Source: Tetradesmus obliquus (taxonomy: Eukaryota > Chlorophyta > Chlorophyceae > Sphaeropleales > Scenedesmaceae). Taken from it: a stretch of 64,000 nucleotides of DNA. The stretch lies in contig CP126198.1 of NCBI GenBank assembly GCA_030272155.1, positions 2,728,001 to 2,792,000 on the forward strand, read 5' to 3'. Shown here piece by piece: positions 1 to 13,679 of this stretch. A program made the translations under genes and the position numbers. How positions within the stretch are numbered: position 1 is the first letter of the stretch; every line of letters begins with the position of its first letter. The notes under the pieces were generated by a model. That model made no database searches. It saw nothing but the letters and a program-made list of their open reading frames with translations, and was not told the DNA's origin.

Positions 1-297
1 GCAGGTGGTGCAGACTGATGAGTGTGTGGCGGAGATCCACGCCAATGCAGTGACTGATTCTTGAGTCCGTGCCTTGCTACTTGTCTTGTGCTTGTCATGC
101 CTGCAGGTGGTGCAGACGATGAGTGCGTGGCGGAGATCCACGCCAATGCAGTGACTGATTCTTGAGTCCGTGCCTTGCTGCTTGTCTTGTGCTTGTCATG
201 CCTGCAGGTGGTGCAGACTGATGAGCGCGTGGCGGAGATCCACGCCAACGCCGAGATGTTTGACCGCAAGGCGGAGCTGTCCTTCAAGTACCTGCAG
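1..297 (+). repeat. Three tandem copies of an intron-end/exon-start junction
   Basis: Units begin at 1, 103 and 204 (periods 102 and 101 bases). Each holds the last part of an intron, ending CTGCAG, and the first 45 or so bases of the next exon (GTGGTGCAGAC...). Only the third copy runs into the full exon at 208-297. Copy 1 reads in frame into a TGA. Copy 2 has lost one base and is frameshifted. The first two are therefore decayed junction copies inside the upstream intron. The same architecture occurs at 17288 and 25193 in other genes. Confidence 0.85.
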
Positions 298-2194
298 GTG
301 CGCTGGGCACAACACATCATGGTTAGCCTAGCTCTGGGGTGTCAGTGGCAGTCTGCTGTTGTGCCACTGGAGCATACATACCTTGCCTTCAGCCTGCGCA
401 CAACAAAATTGCTGTGCGAATTTGGGTTACACATGCGCGTGTTGCACCCTGCCAGCAGCCTGCACCATATTGCCCGAGCCCGAGCAGCAGCAACACACCT
501 ACAGATCTGAGAGCCGCCCGCCCGCCGATTGTCCCCGCAGGTGTGCACCGCCTGCGCCAACGCCTTTGCGCATGGATCCAATGAAGTGGCCAATGCAGTG
601 GGCCCGCTGGCAGCCATCTACCAGGTGTGGCAGACGGGGCAGATCACATCCAAGGCGCCGATTCCCACCTGGCTGCTCGCAATCGGAGGCTTGGGCATCT
701 GCGCCGGCCTGGCCACATGTGAGTGCCTGGTGTCTGGGTGTCAAGTAGACGAAAGTCAAGCTCATGTGCATCGCTGTGCTTTGCTGCGGGTCAGCAATGA
801 CTACTCATGACCTGCAAGTGCGGCAGCCACCTGAACAGCAGTGCCTGCTGTGCTGAGTGCTGCTGTGCATGCAGTTTGATAGTCCTGCATGAATTACGCA
901 TGCCAAGCGCACCATGGTCGTGGTGATCTTGACTTTGTATTGTCTGCTGCTGCAGTCGGCTACACTGTCATGCGGGCAATGGGCGTGAAGATGACCCGCC
1001 TCACCAACTCGCGCGGTGAGCACACACAACTGCTTTATCCACGCCTTTCAAGTGCTGAAGCTGGTGCTTGTGTGACTTGCGTCAACGCGCTCGTGTGCAA
1101 TGTGCACACAGATGGGGCACACGGGCACCTGCTACTTGTGCTGAGCAAGTGGGGTGTTATGATTCCACAACCAGCCGTGCATCACATACCAAACCACCTG
1201 CACTTGCCATTGGCTCAATGTGTTTACGCTCTGCCTGCCGCTGCAGGATTCTGTGTTGAGCTGTGCGTGGCAGCAGTCGTCATCGTGGCCTCCTACTGCA
1301 ACCTGCCCATGTCGTGAGTTACCACGCTGGCGTCAGCAGCAGCAGCAGAATCGCCATTTTAGCGCTGAGCTCGGCCTGTGGCTGTGTGGAACAGCAACCA
1401 TCAGCAGACGTATCGCAGCGGCCGCCAGACGACAGGCTGGGCCGGCTTGCGCGCATGCACACCAGCAGCACCGCCTGCCTGGCTTGGCATGCTTCATCCT
1501 CCAGAGCTCCCCCAGTCGCAGCAACCAGTCTTGTAAGCAACCGCTCATCCTCCATCCGGGTGTTGTTATGTCTGTGTGCATGGCTGTGTGTGTTCCTTGT
1601 AGGTCCACGCTGGCCACTGTGGGCGCCATTGCTGGTGTGGGCGTGTGGGAGGGCCGCTCCGGCTTCAACGCGCTGCTGTTCGCCAAGATGGTGGCGGGCT
1701 GGGTGCTGACCATGATCGCAGCAGTCTCGCTGACATGTGAGCATGAGGCCTGAACATGTAGTTCCGAGCCGTGCTTTTTGCACAGCAAGCAGCTGCGGTG
1801 TGCGTGACTTGCTCACCATCCTCGCCGCTATCATCGCTGATGTGTGAGCAGCAGCAGCATGCGCCATCCATTAGCCGCACACATGTCATTGACAGCAACA
1901 ATGCACAGCCATCTCGCGTTGCTTGCTTGGTCATTCTTTGGACCTGCGGTGGTCTGGTCAGTTGCATTTGCGCCAATAACTGGCGCAAATAGGGTTGTGA
2001 GTATGTGCACATGCCAGCAGCACCACATTTGCTGGCGCCTGCCGTGTTCCCAGCACCTCTGCTGACCTGCATTGGCACTACTAGCCCACCGGCAGCCGCG
2101 CTCTTCCTGACCATACTGTGTGGCTGCTGCTGCTGCTGCTGCTGCAGGCCTGTTCATGGCTCAGGGCCTGTACGCTCCCAGCAGGGGCTGGTGA
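208..2194 (+). CDS. PiT/PHO4-family phosphate transporter, C-terminal part
   Basis: This is the 3' half of an inorganic phosphate transporter of the PiT (PHO4) family, a membrane symporter driven by Na+ or H+; in green algae these are the PTB-type carriers. Exons are 208-297, 541-718, 956-1015, 1247-1313, 1603-1736 and 2148-2194; phases match and they give 191 residues plus stop. The family signature is clear: an [20 protein letters not shown] block, then a [20 protein letters not shown] block, then membrane helices around [17 protein letters not shown] and a short tail ending [10 protein letters not shown]. The 5' exons lie left of the window. The final GT at 2191 could also be a donor, but the stop falls where family members usually end. 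The first visible exon is preceded by decayed copies of its own start. Family assignment is firm; the transported cation is not shown. Confidence 0.93.
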
Positions 2195-5100
2195 GAGGCG
2201 CTTGCTGCTGCTGTCCTGCTGTGCTGCTGTGTACACATTACCATGGCTATAGCTGGCCAGTTGCTAGCTGCATGCGTGCATGTCTGTTGATGATCTGCTG
2301 CAAGGAGGAGGTTTTGATGAGACGCGCACATCCTCATGGCAGCAGCAGGTGGTGCTGGCATACATGTGCTTGCAGCTAGCTGCTGAATCGCCATGCCTGC
2401 GCAGCACAGGTTGACAGGGTATCTCTGCTGTGCATTGCCTAAACATCTTCGCTGCTGCCACTGGCTGTTCTGCTGTATGCAGCCCCCTGCCTGGCTTCTA
2501 GACCATCACCCACCGCCTCACAACACCTCCAAGACTACCACACGCCATCGCAGGGATGGTTCTTTGTTTAGGACATGTGTGGCGGCGTTTGTGTTGAAAA
2601 TTAGTACTGCTTGCTCGCAATAGGGGGCGGTGCTCGGCCCAGCCGTTTGTGACATGTTATATGATGCCCTAGCCTCAGCCTATGTTATGTTGTTTCCTGG
2701 CCTCCGTATGATACTGGCAGATACGACCCCGGCTACTTTGGCTGCAACACAAACCTGCTAATCCCTAGAGCTGCAGCGACCGTGCAGCTTGGGGTGATGC
2801 GTATTGCGTTCAGCTGGGAAGGCAGTGGAGATGATGGGATGAGGCTTGCTGCATTTGGCACAGAGGCTCAGCAGAGTGGAGTCGCTACAGGTAAGGACAG
2901 CAGCAGCAGCTGCTGCAAGTGCATGAATACAACCACCTGCATGAATTTTATGTGTCGCAGCATGTTGCTGCCGAGTGTTTGATCCCCGTAGCTGCCAGTT
3001 GCGGCCCTGGCTCAGTAAAACCCTGATCCAAAAGTCCCTAGCGCTGCAGTGGCTTTGCAGCTTGGATGTTGCATTCAGCTGGGAAATGCAGCAGAGTGAG
3101 CGTGGGAGTGTGCAAAGAGCGACAGCAACAGCAATTGCATGGATCCAACTTAAGCACATTTAACTGTCTGGTTGTGATGTTGGCTCTAGTGGCTGAGCTC
3201 AAAAACCCAACCTGGTTGATGCGCGAGTTTTAGTCACCACACAGCTCGCAACTGCTCAGCTGCCACTAAACCTGGTTCATTTGCATAATGGCAGAGGCCC
3301 GATCAATGGGAGCTCCAGCTGCTTGCATGCTGTTGGTGTGTCTGATGACAAGCTCTGCTAATAATGACCCTTAGGTATTGCACGTGCTGGGCACATCTGC
3401 ACATACAACCAACTTTGTGCTGGCAGGGTGGGTGTGAGTGTTCAACACTGTGTTCAGTGTTCAACACTTGAGTTGGCAACTCAATGTTTGCCAGCTGTTG
3501 GTTGCTTGCAGAGGTGGCAGAATAGATTAGCCGGCAGCCGATCGCCTTGTTGAGCTGCTGCGCCTGCAGCGTTGCTGTGCATTTCACGCATTTGTCACTC
3601 GTTGTTTCTTCCCCCGCACGACAGCTGTCCGCAGTGAGCAGCGGTCAGGTCTTTTCCTTTATTGATGTTGTTGTTGTGCCATAGCAGTTAGTGCTGTGTG
3701 TGGCGCACTGTCAACGGTGAAACCGGGTGTGCTGCATATGCCGCGCGCATTCTGGCGGGGTGGGTGCGGCTTGATTGCTTTGTGAAGTTGGACAGTCTAG
3801 CATGAACAATGTAAAGCTGCGCACCTTCAATCATTGCTTTGTGCTGAGCGCTGGATGTGGCGTTGCAAAGCTGGCACAGGGCTCCATGGCACGATGGTGA
3901 TGTGGAGCCGTCATCAGTTGGCCCACTGGGGGTCGACTTTCGGCACGACCTTTGGTAGCACTTGGGGTGCGGGTCATGGCACCATGCACGTTGCTCCTTT
4001 GGCTCATGAGCCATTCACTAGCTCCTCAGACGGCGAGGCCACTCTTGTCGAAGTGCCCCAGTTATGACAGTGCCTATTCTACGCCTGTGATACATAGCTA
4101 TGTGACTTTAGTACCATCACCACATCGTGTCTGATCAAGGAAGGCAGCAATCAAGATATCACGTATGGACCTGCATATTGATAAGGATAGGAAAACCAAT
4201 CTCTCAACATCTTCAAGATGAAGTTCTGCAGGTCAGCATACACGTTAACGCTGTAACGTTACAGCCATCCAGCTCCACCGCTGATGGTGCCTGCGCCAGG
4301 AGCAGCGACCGCTTCGCCGTGGGTGCACACAGACGCACACACATTTATCCCAGTCAACTGCAACTCTTGTTACACTGTTGTCCCAGTCACAGATATACCG
4401 TTCGCCTGCTTGCATACATCCGGCTACAATCACTCTGTTGACACACACTCGCAACTCTGCTGTTGGTGGCTGGCCACTTGACGTTACAATGCCGCGCGCT
4501 GCAACACTGTTGCTGGCAGCTACAGAGCTTCGCAGCACATGCAGTGGCGACCTATATCCAGGCGACCGCCCATATCCAGCCAACCAAAAACACGCGTACC
4601 AGCCCACACCCACTCAGCACAGTGTAAATTGCCTCATGAGTTATGAGTCATAACCAGCTCATTCCGCACCAACACACCTTGCTGTGCTGCATTCCTGTGC
4701 TAGCATATATTTGTCCAAACACTTCGTAAACGCGAGCGCAAGATACACCCGCATTTCCGTGGCTGGACTTGCTGGTCAATCCTGGCAAGCAGCTCCTGTG
4801 CTGTGCTGACGGCTGAGACCAGGAAAGCTGCCATGCACAGCATCAGCACACGCCAACAACGCAGCTACAGCCACAAATGACTGAATAAAAAAAAACAATA
4901 CTCACAGCTTGGTAAAAGGCCACGACAAGCCACAAGCTTCCACAGCCTGCTGCATGGTGTGTGTGCCAATCTGTGCAACATCTATCGCAAGCACACCACC
5001 ACATGCATCACACTGTTGCACATGATATCAGCGACAGAGCGGTGATGCCATGTGGATCCTGGTATGCCTCAAGCGGTATCTAAATACCTGGTGTGTCCCT

Positions 5101-5605
5101 GGGGCATTTTACATTACAACGCTGGTGCGCTGCGCAGCAGACCCGTATATGTACAGCACAAAGCGACAGAGTTCGAACAACCCATGTGCATCACCACCAG
5201 CAATACAAGAAGCCACAGTCGCACATTTACAGCAGCCTGGCAGCTGCTGCACGACTGCTGTTAAGACACCTCCTGCTTCACGCACAACGACCTTGCTCAG
5301 CCCTGTGCCACATGATGGTGGCGGCGCCACGCTTACGCTGCATGATGTTGTTGTACACACCGGGCTGTGCACCAAGCGCTGGATTGGCAAGGGTTGGCAC
5401 AGCGCAAGGGCACGGCAGGAAAGGCAAATCAGCTGTTGCGCTGTCGCAACATGCTGCTGCCGCTGTTGTTGCGCATGGCGCTGCAGCGCAGCAGCAGCAC
5501 TCGCTACTGCAGCACAGGACGGTGATGGTTACCCCATGACGTGCTGTGTCACACCTGCTGCTGTACAGGAAGGTGGTGGTTTCACATGCTGCCTCTCCCG
5601 CTGCC
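2195..5605. other. Gap between two convergent genes
   Basis: No gene recognised. It should hold the 3' regions of the phosphate transporter (+) and thiamine pyrophosphokinase (-). TTACA, which is TGTAA on the minus strand, occurs at 5109-5113 and again at 5114-5118, about 490 bases past the kinase stop, and is a candidate poly(A) signal. A perfect 16-base palindrome GCTGTAACGTTACAGC at 4250-4265 carries TGTAA on both strands. The repeated word GTGTTCAACACT near 3438-3470 and a 10-base A run near 4880 are minor features. Confidence 0.5.
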
Positions 5606-8600
5606 TCACGCGCTGCTGGGCAGGATGGTGTCGCCCACGGCGGTGATCCACAGCAGGTCCTCATCTGTTGAGACCTCTATGGAGTCCGAGGAGATGATGT
5701 TGGAGGTGGACAGCAGCCCGCGGAAGCACATCTGCAGCAGCACAGGCAGCCGGCAAACAGCATTCAGGCAAGCGACGCGTAGGCAAGATGGAGACGTCAC
5801 GGTGACAGACTTCAACAAGAGCAGTGTGTAGTGCAGGAGCTGAGCAAACGCAACACCTGCAAGGTTACAGCTACAGCAACATGCCGACATTGCAACCCCA
5901 TTGCTGCAAGAGCAGCCATGCCCATTCATATGAACACACGCACAAGCACGCTGCCTATCTTGAGTGAACAGTCAAACTGCCACAACAGGCATGAACGTGC
6001 ATGCAAACGGTTTTGCACAAGTCAGCAACCGTCATACGTGCGCAGTGCGGCACGCAGAACCCACGCACTCAGCCAAACCCATATGTGCGCTTGCACAAAG
6101 TGATAAGCGCATCTGCTTTTGATGTCAAGCGCACAAGCCAATCTGTCATTACACCCGCGCATCAGCACCAAACACACGGGCGGCCAAGCTACGTGCATTT
6201 GTACATTCAACGGCACGCACACCATCACATGCATGCACCAAGCACGCAATCGCTGAGTTAAACATGCACGCAGGCGCATGCACACATGCATTAACAAATG
6301 TGTCTCGAGCGTCATGCGCCCAAGCTGAGATATCAGACGCGTGCTAAAAGACATGTGCACGCTTGGTCAGACATTAGTGGACGCTTGTGCATCCAATGCC
6401 ACACATATATCCTCAGCTATTATGCACACCGCGCGAATGCAGTTATGGCGCGCGCAGGCAAACAAATGCACGCAAGTGCAGACTACTTGACGGGGCATGC
6501 ACCAATGTCATCCACACAAGCCAACGGACAACATGCGCATGTGAGCATGCAGGGTGAGCGTGCGCAGACAATTCGTGACACATACACCGATAGCACTAAA
6601 TGCGCAAGCGATATCACACACAAGCCAGCAACCATCACGCACGGCCCACGCATGCATGCAGCGCCAGAACGGATACTACACGCACGCGTGCATACAGGAA
6701 TGGACACTCGAGCATTGTGGCAAGCGCACAATCCAACAACCACACCACGCCCATCCTAACACGCCTGCAACTTGCATGTATGCACATATGCTTCACACGC
6801 GCCCACGCAGTCGGGAACGAAAGGGCGCGCATCTGCTGCCATGCCCACAAGCCAACCGCATTCAAATCAGCAACACGTGCATGCACTCGAAGTGCGCGTG
6901 CATTTACACAGGCAAAAACATGCTTGCGCTTGGCCATGCACGCATGTATGTGCGCCGTCACGCGCATGAGGCACGATCACACCACGCACACGCATGCAAT
7001 GACGTGCGGTTGCAGACAACACAGCACATGCAGAAGCACATGTATGCACGTGCATCAAATGTCATGTGCACACGCTAGCCACAACCGCACACACAATGCA
7101 GGCAAAACAACAAGGTGCGAGCATATGCAGACAACATTGAATGTGCGAACAGAAAGGCATGCACGCGCACGCAACCTACGTCAGGCGCACAAGCCAAGTT
7201 TCATTACGCATGCGCGTGTCAACAAGAGGCGCATGTGCGGGTGTACAAAGGCAATACCACGCGCGAAGACATGCATGAACGTGCGTGCATCTGAACCGCG
7301 TGCATCTGACAACATTGCATACCATTGCCGTGCCTAAAATATTGCTGTACTTTGCGGGTTATCGACAACAATACCATTTCGCAACAGCGAACATGGCAAG
7401 AGCCGGTGACTGACGTACCATTCTTCTGCAACTAGAGGCATGCAAGTTGAGTGAAGTCGTTCTGTGTTGTTATGTGTGGGCGTGGCGCAGGTGTGCAGCA
7501 AGAGCAGCCTGTGCTGCACATGTGGGCCGTGGATCTCGCTTTATGGCCGTGCTGCTGTGTTGTTGCGGCTTCTACTGCCTTTGCCCTCAGGCAGGCAGTA
7601 GTGCTGTGCTGTACATCACGCTATTTGCAGCCTGACAACAAATGCACATGCAAATTCTGCGATTGTGAAGGTGCTGGCATATACATGCTGTACCTACTGC
7701 TGCTGCTGGTGGTGCTGCTACTGCGTCCACGCCTGCTGCCGATGCATCGTTTAGTTTGCAAATTAACTCAATTGAAGTCTGATCGAATAACAGATTGAAC
7801 ATTCGACATTATTACAGCCCTCGCACTGAAACATCCCAGGTGTGCATTATGCAGAACGAGATTCTGACAATCACTGCCTGCCTGGACATCGCCCTGCCGG
7901 CGTGAATAGACTTGAAATTAATCAAGTAAAAAAATATAAAATTACATAGTTCGAGGCAACTACAAGGCACTCAACAGCAGGTAGCCTTTAGCATGACGAT
8001 TACATTGGATCGGTGCCTGAGGGCGTGCATGCATGCACGCCCCGATGCACAATCACAGGTGCCTAATGCATGCTTTGTGTATTGAACTTGCTTCTGCCTC
8101 TCTCGATCGCCGTGCACGGGTCGAGATCCACCGCACAGAGATGCCGGCCCGTCTGGGCGTGCCTTGCTGCACGCCTTGCTGCACGCCTTGCTGCAAGACC
8201 CGACAAGTGCAATGGCTAAGAGCTCTCAGCCATAAATGCACAGACATCAACCGCCATAGGCACAACCAAACATGCCATTACTTGCACGAGACAAAGGCAC
8301 ACGAAAGGCGCGCACATGCACAAACATGACCACACATGCGAGATCGCGAGCGTAGTCTGAGGCATGTACATGTTCATATGCCAAACGCCTTACACGCGCA
8401 ACGGAGGCACGCACGCATGCAAAGCGCGTGAACGCACGAAACACGCACGCGTGTGCAGACTGGCAAGAACGCGCATGCATCCACTGGTCTGCGAACAAGC
8501 CAACCACCATCACCCATGCACCGCACAGCCGTCAGAATGTATGCAAATACAGAACCACGCGCGGCCGGGTGGATCCACGCTTGAACGCGCGTGCGCCCAA

Positions 8601-11600
8601 TCGCCAAATGCGCGCATACAGACAGCCATGGACGCGTTTGTCCCAGTGTCATACACACAAGCCCAATGTCGCTGCGCGTGCACCACACACATGCATGCAA
8701 CACGTGTATGCTGGTAGAGCTAAATGCGCGCGCGGACAGGCATGCCGGGCGTGCACCGAACATCATACACACAAGCCAATCTTTGCTGCCAGTGCACCAC
8801 ACATATGTAGGGATGTGAAAACCGTAGGTCTGCCAGCTGACCTACGGCCGTAACTCCGTAAACCTACACCGTAACGCCGTAATCGTAGGCGTAGGTAAGG
8901 GGGTATACTTTTCTGGGAGACTAGCTGCTGCTTATTCGTACAGTGAACATGTTGCCTGATGTGACAATAGTTAAGTTGTGGAATTTTGAAGGGATCCTGA
9001 TGCCATGTTCTTGTGTGAAACAACGAGTTCCCACCATCAACATCTGGCCCACCCGGCAAAACCTACTGCATACCTTGTGCATACCTGCAAACAAAGGCAC
9101 AACAATAGCTCTACAACACCCAACACACACTCTTGGCGACGCAGCAACAAAGCACTATGTGGGGTGCGTGATGAACTGCTGAACGACTTGACAGACTGCT
9201 ACACTTGGTGACATTGTTACGCCATCGGCACCTTTACGGTAATGGCAAAAAGCTACACAGCAGCTGCGCCACCAGTGTTGGCTTATTGCAACAGCACAGC
9301 TGCTGCACTTGTGCACTTTGACTACTGTATTGCTGTAGCCAGATGTATCGGTGGGGGTGTACAGCCTCAAACCAGCGCAACGTGGCGCTACAAAGCACAG
9401 CATAATAACCTCCAGCGGCGCGAGCATCGCAGGCCTTTGTCAAGCTGAACTTCGAGGTGAGCGCGGCCAGAACCGGAATGGCATTTTGCTCGCTGCGAGC
9501 AGCTCGCAGTCGATACAGCGCTGAAAAGCTTATTGACAAAATATTTTAAAATCATTCTGACACTCATACGGCTCTAAATTCGGAAAAGCAGCAGTTCTGT
9601 GCTTCAGCCTACGGACAAGTGCCGTAGGTACCCCCATAGGTCACCCCGTAGGCGCCCCTACGGCTGTTACGGCCCAATTTCTGACCTACGGCGTAGCCTA
9701 CGCCGTAGAAACCTACGCCGTAGGACCTACGGTTACGGAATTCACATCCCTACACATATGTGTGCAAACGCACGTGTGCTGAAAAGCCAAATGCGTGTGC
9801 GCAGACATGCATGGTCGCGCGCGCAGCCAACGTCATACCCGCAACTCAGTCGCTATCGCGCGCGCGCCACACGCATGCACGCAAAGCCGGGTGTGCTGAT
9901 GCAATGCGCCCACGCGCATGAACAGACCTGAATAGACACGCGCTGCAAGCACGCATGCATACAAGGCGCGTGTAAGTACACGTACACAGATGCGCACATG
10001 CTGACAGATGCATGCATCCAATGCCACACACCAATCTCGCATGCATGCAGCGCAGGCACAAGCCCAATGCCCGCACGTGCTGAGGCAAACCCACACGCAC
10101 ATGTGCACACCGTGTGGAGCGCACGCGCAGCCGTCGACGTCATCATACGCCCACGCCCACGGCGGTAGCAAGCACGCAACAAGGCAGGCCCGCACAAATG
10201 ATGCAACTGACCCAAGTGCGCACACATGCATTGGTGCGCATGCTTTCCGCGTCACAAGCACAAGCCAGCAGTGACAATGCACGCACCACGTGCACACATG
10301 TAGGGCGCGCATGCACACAAACAAGCACACGCGCACGAGTGCAGCCATGCTAAACCGCATGCATCCAACGTCATGTGAATAAGCCGCTTCGTCGGCGACC
10401 GCCATCACGCATGCACTGCACCTACATATATCAACGCACAAACCCGGCCGCGCGTAGACAGAAATGAACGTGTGCATCCATTGCCATGCATACAGGGCAA
10501 AAGCCATCCCACGCGCAACACACGCATGTGTTGGCCTGCACACAGATATGCATGAGCATACATGCATGAATGCGCGCTCATCTGATAACATGCAAACCAG
10601 TCAGTCGCCATCACATTCGCACCACGACAGCGCATACTAGGGACGCGTAAGCATACACGTGCGCATGCAAGGCCCATGCATGTACATACCCGCGTGAGCA
10701 GCCGCGCATGAATGCGTGCAATGGCAATGTCATGCACTCAGGTCGATCGCAATCACAAGCGCGCCAAAAGCGTGCAAGCAAGGTGCGCATACGCATATGC
10801 CCACGCCCGCGCGTAAGCAGGCAGGCATGTCAGCGCATTAGACAATCTTATACAGAAACGCCAACATGAATCACGCGCAAGCAACACATGGACAAACTCG
10901 GCGCGCCTACACGATATATTATGCGCAGATTGAAGACGGGCATGTAACACGTGTGCATCCGCGTCTACCCACACTGAGGCACGCAAATACATAAGGCACG
11001 CACACTAAAACATCAAACTACGCGTGCGTGCACACATGCCTGAGTGCATTGAATGTTACGAGCACCAGCGAGCAATGACAATGAGCGCACAACGTGCACG
11101 CATGCAAGGCGCGCGTATGTATCCGGGGTCATGCAATAGGCCAACGATCTTCACACACGCAGCAAAGCGCGCATGCAAGGAGCCCTATTGGTCAAAAGTT
11201 GTACCTAACATGCGTGACGTTGCATTGGCACAAACGCACATTATCAGAGCATGCAGTGGCCTCTGCTGTTCACAATACCTAACTTGCTCAGCCGGTATAC
11301 TAAGGCTTCGAAGGTGCTAAGGAGCCACTAAGGGGCACCTAACCCTAGCATGCGCATCAGCTGGCCTTAGCAGGCCTAGCTGGGCTGGCCAGGGTTAGCA
11401 AAGTTCACTAGCCCACTACTAGGCCTAGCTGGCGGGTTAGCTGGCCTTAGCTGGCCCTAGTAGGGCCCAAATACCCTTTTCAAGGTAACCTGGGCCTAGT
11501 AGGGTGACACGTTTGCTAGTAGAGAGCGCATACGGAACAAACGACAACACACGCGCATGCAGACCAGAACGCAAGCCCGATAAAAATGTCACGGACACAA

Positions 11601-13639
11601 ACATTCACCAACGCGCGCACAGTGCATGCATGGCGCGTGTAAAGCACTAACATGTCACAAGCAGACACACATGCACACGCATGCATCTAGTGTCAATGGA
11701 CAGTGTCACACAACAAGCCCATGGTAGTCATTACCCACGCGCGCACCCACCCATGCAAGGCGTACACACAAACACAGAACACAAGCGCACAGCGCGCATG
11801 CATATGCGCGCGCAATCAATGTATGCACACACAACAATCAGTGTCACGCGCGCACGGCACTCATGCACGCAATGCGCGCGTGAGCAAAGGCGGACACACA
11901 CGCGCTCACTATCCGGCAAGCAATTTGCTTGCAAGCGACCATCGCATATAAAAAAAGCACGTAGGCACGCATGCTAGGGGCGCGCGCGTGCACTGACAAT
12001 TGTTGTTTGCAAACCCACACGCGAACATGCACACATGCACAAGCCGACAAAGGACACGCGCACATAAACGACAAGCGTGTACGCCCACATACAAAAACAC
12101 GCGCGCATGGTCATGCACCAGCATCGGCCACGTGAAGTGCACTTGAGGCATGAGACAACATTCAGATGAACCCAAGCAGGCTAACAGACGTAGGGCTTGC
12201 ATGTGTGCGGGTTCCTACACGCATATTGGTGCGATAAAATGGGCTGCCAGAGCCACACCAATAATCGCATAACCCTCACCCGTACACGCACCAACCACAA
12301 ACAATGTTTTTTGCAGGACACACCAGCACATGCACATGTTCACACCAAACTGAGGACGATGTAGACGCACGGTCGCATGCATCTACGCCCAAACAAAAGC
12401 ATGCCCAGCACACACCCATGCATGTGCACACACAGGGAAGCTCTTGACGTCCATCCACACTTATGCACATGCTTGCAGACATGCACATGGTCAGGTATGC
12501 ACGCGAGTTGAAGCATGCTCGAAGCATGCTCAAAGAGACAGTCAAGCCATGTAACCGTGCAACCCTGTCACATAAGCACAACTAGCACTTGCGGTTGGAA
12601 AGCTATCACGCAAACTGGTGTCTTTGAACACGCTGTCACGGCCACAAGCCCGCATACACGCCTCTTCTGCCCCATGCGCCCCAGTCACGCATCCCCCCGC
12701 CACCCTGCCACCTGCGCCCCGCCACACACCAACAGAACCACACAACACGCTAACGCTGCAGCACTCACGTGTGTGTTGTCCAGGTCCCACTTCAGCCCCT
12801 TGCTGCTAGCAGTAGCAGGTCGCGCCAACGGCACCAGGCCGCAGGTGGGCCCCTCCAGGCGTGATGGCTTGATCTCACTCTTGCCCGCGCGCAGCAGCCG
12901 CACCAAGTTGCCCTCGCCCCATAGCGTGATGTTGAGGTGTGGGTAGCAGTACAGTGTGTTGAGGTTGGCCAGCGTGTGATCCAACCGGCCTCCAAGTGCA
13001 CCTAGCGCGACACACGACATCGGCACGCAACACAGGCGGGCAACCACAGCGGCGGCAGCAGTAGGGGTGCACAGCGGGCGTTCAGTGCTTGAGCCAAAAC
13101 CAAGTCTTGGTGCCAGGAAGTGGATCGAGCAACATGACGCACAATGCTGCCTACCAGAACGTAATCCAGCCAGACGACGTGATGTGCACAGCAATCGCTA
13201 CTCCAACGCCGCTGCATGCCACCATGTAGCACCACTGGCACAAGGCTACAGCTACCATACCACCAGATGATGCACAGCTACAGTAACGATCAACAGCCGA
13301 ACACCACCCTTGCAACAGCTCACCAAGCACCAAGATGTGGTGGTCCTGCTGCAGCCGCTTGCGCACTGGCTCAGCATCTCCAGCAGTATCATGACTGGCC
13401 AGGATGCTGGCTGTGACCTTGTGCACGTGCCGTTGTTGCTGCCTGCTGCTGCCAGTTCCGCCCCGCAGCCCCACACTGCCAGAGTCAAGCAGCGATAGCA
13501 CGCTAGCACCATTGCTGCAGTTGCTGCCTTGTTGCCCCGGCCTTGTGTGCAGCGTCTGCTGCTGCTGCGGCGGCGGCGGTCGCCAAGGCGGATCTTGCAA
13601 GCTTGGCAGCATAACAATCTCCCCACATATATGATGTGC

Positions 13640-13679
<40 letters not shown>

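Larger units (their letters stand above)
5930..12530. repeat. Degenerate purine-pyrimidine-alternating repeat filling a TPK intron
   Basis: Most of the last TPK intron (12768-5732) is built from diverged words such as CACGCATGCA, CGCGCATGCA, GTGCATGCA and ACACACAAGCCAA, with CATCAC(G)CACGC recurring every hundred-odd bases. Long stretches alternate purine and pyrimidine almost perfectly, for example near 9860-9890 and 11780-11830. The array is interrupted by less repetitive DNA at about 7330-8030, by a hAT-like element at 8808-9752 and by a CTAG-rich block at 11285-11510. The many open frames across it are Ala/His/Arg/Thr/Cys-rich in all frames and resemble no protein, so I call none of them a gene. 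Confidence 0.8.

Noticed and set aside
5831-7337. Many overlapping open frames up to 245 codons, with others up to 252 codons at 9833-10591
   Set aside because: They lie in the repeat-filled TPK intron, are open in several frames at once, and are made of His/Ala/Thr/Arg/Cys words from the repeat. No protein family resemblance.
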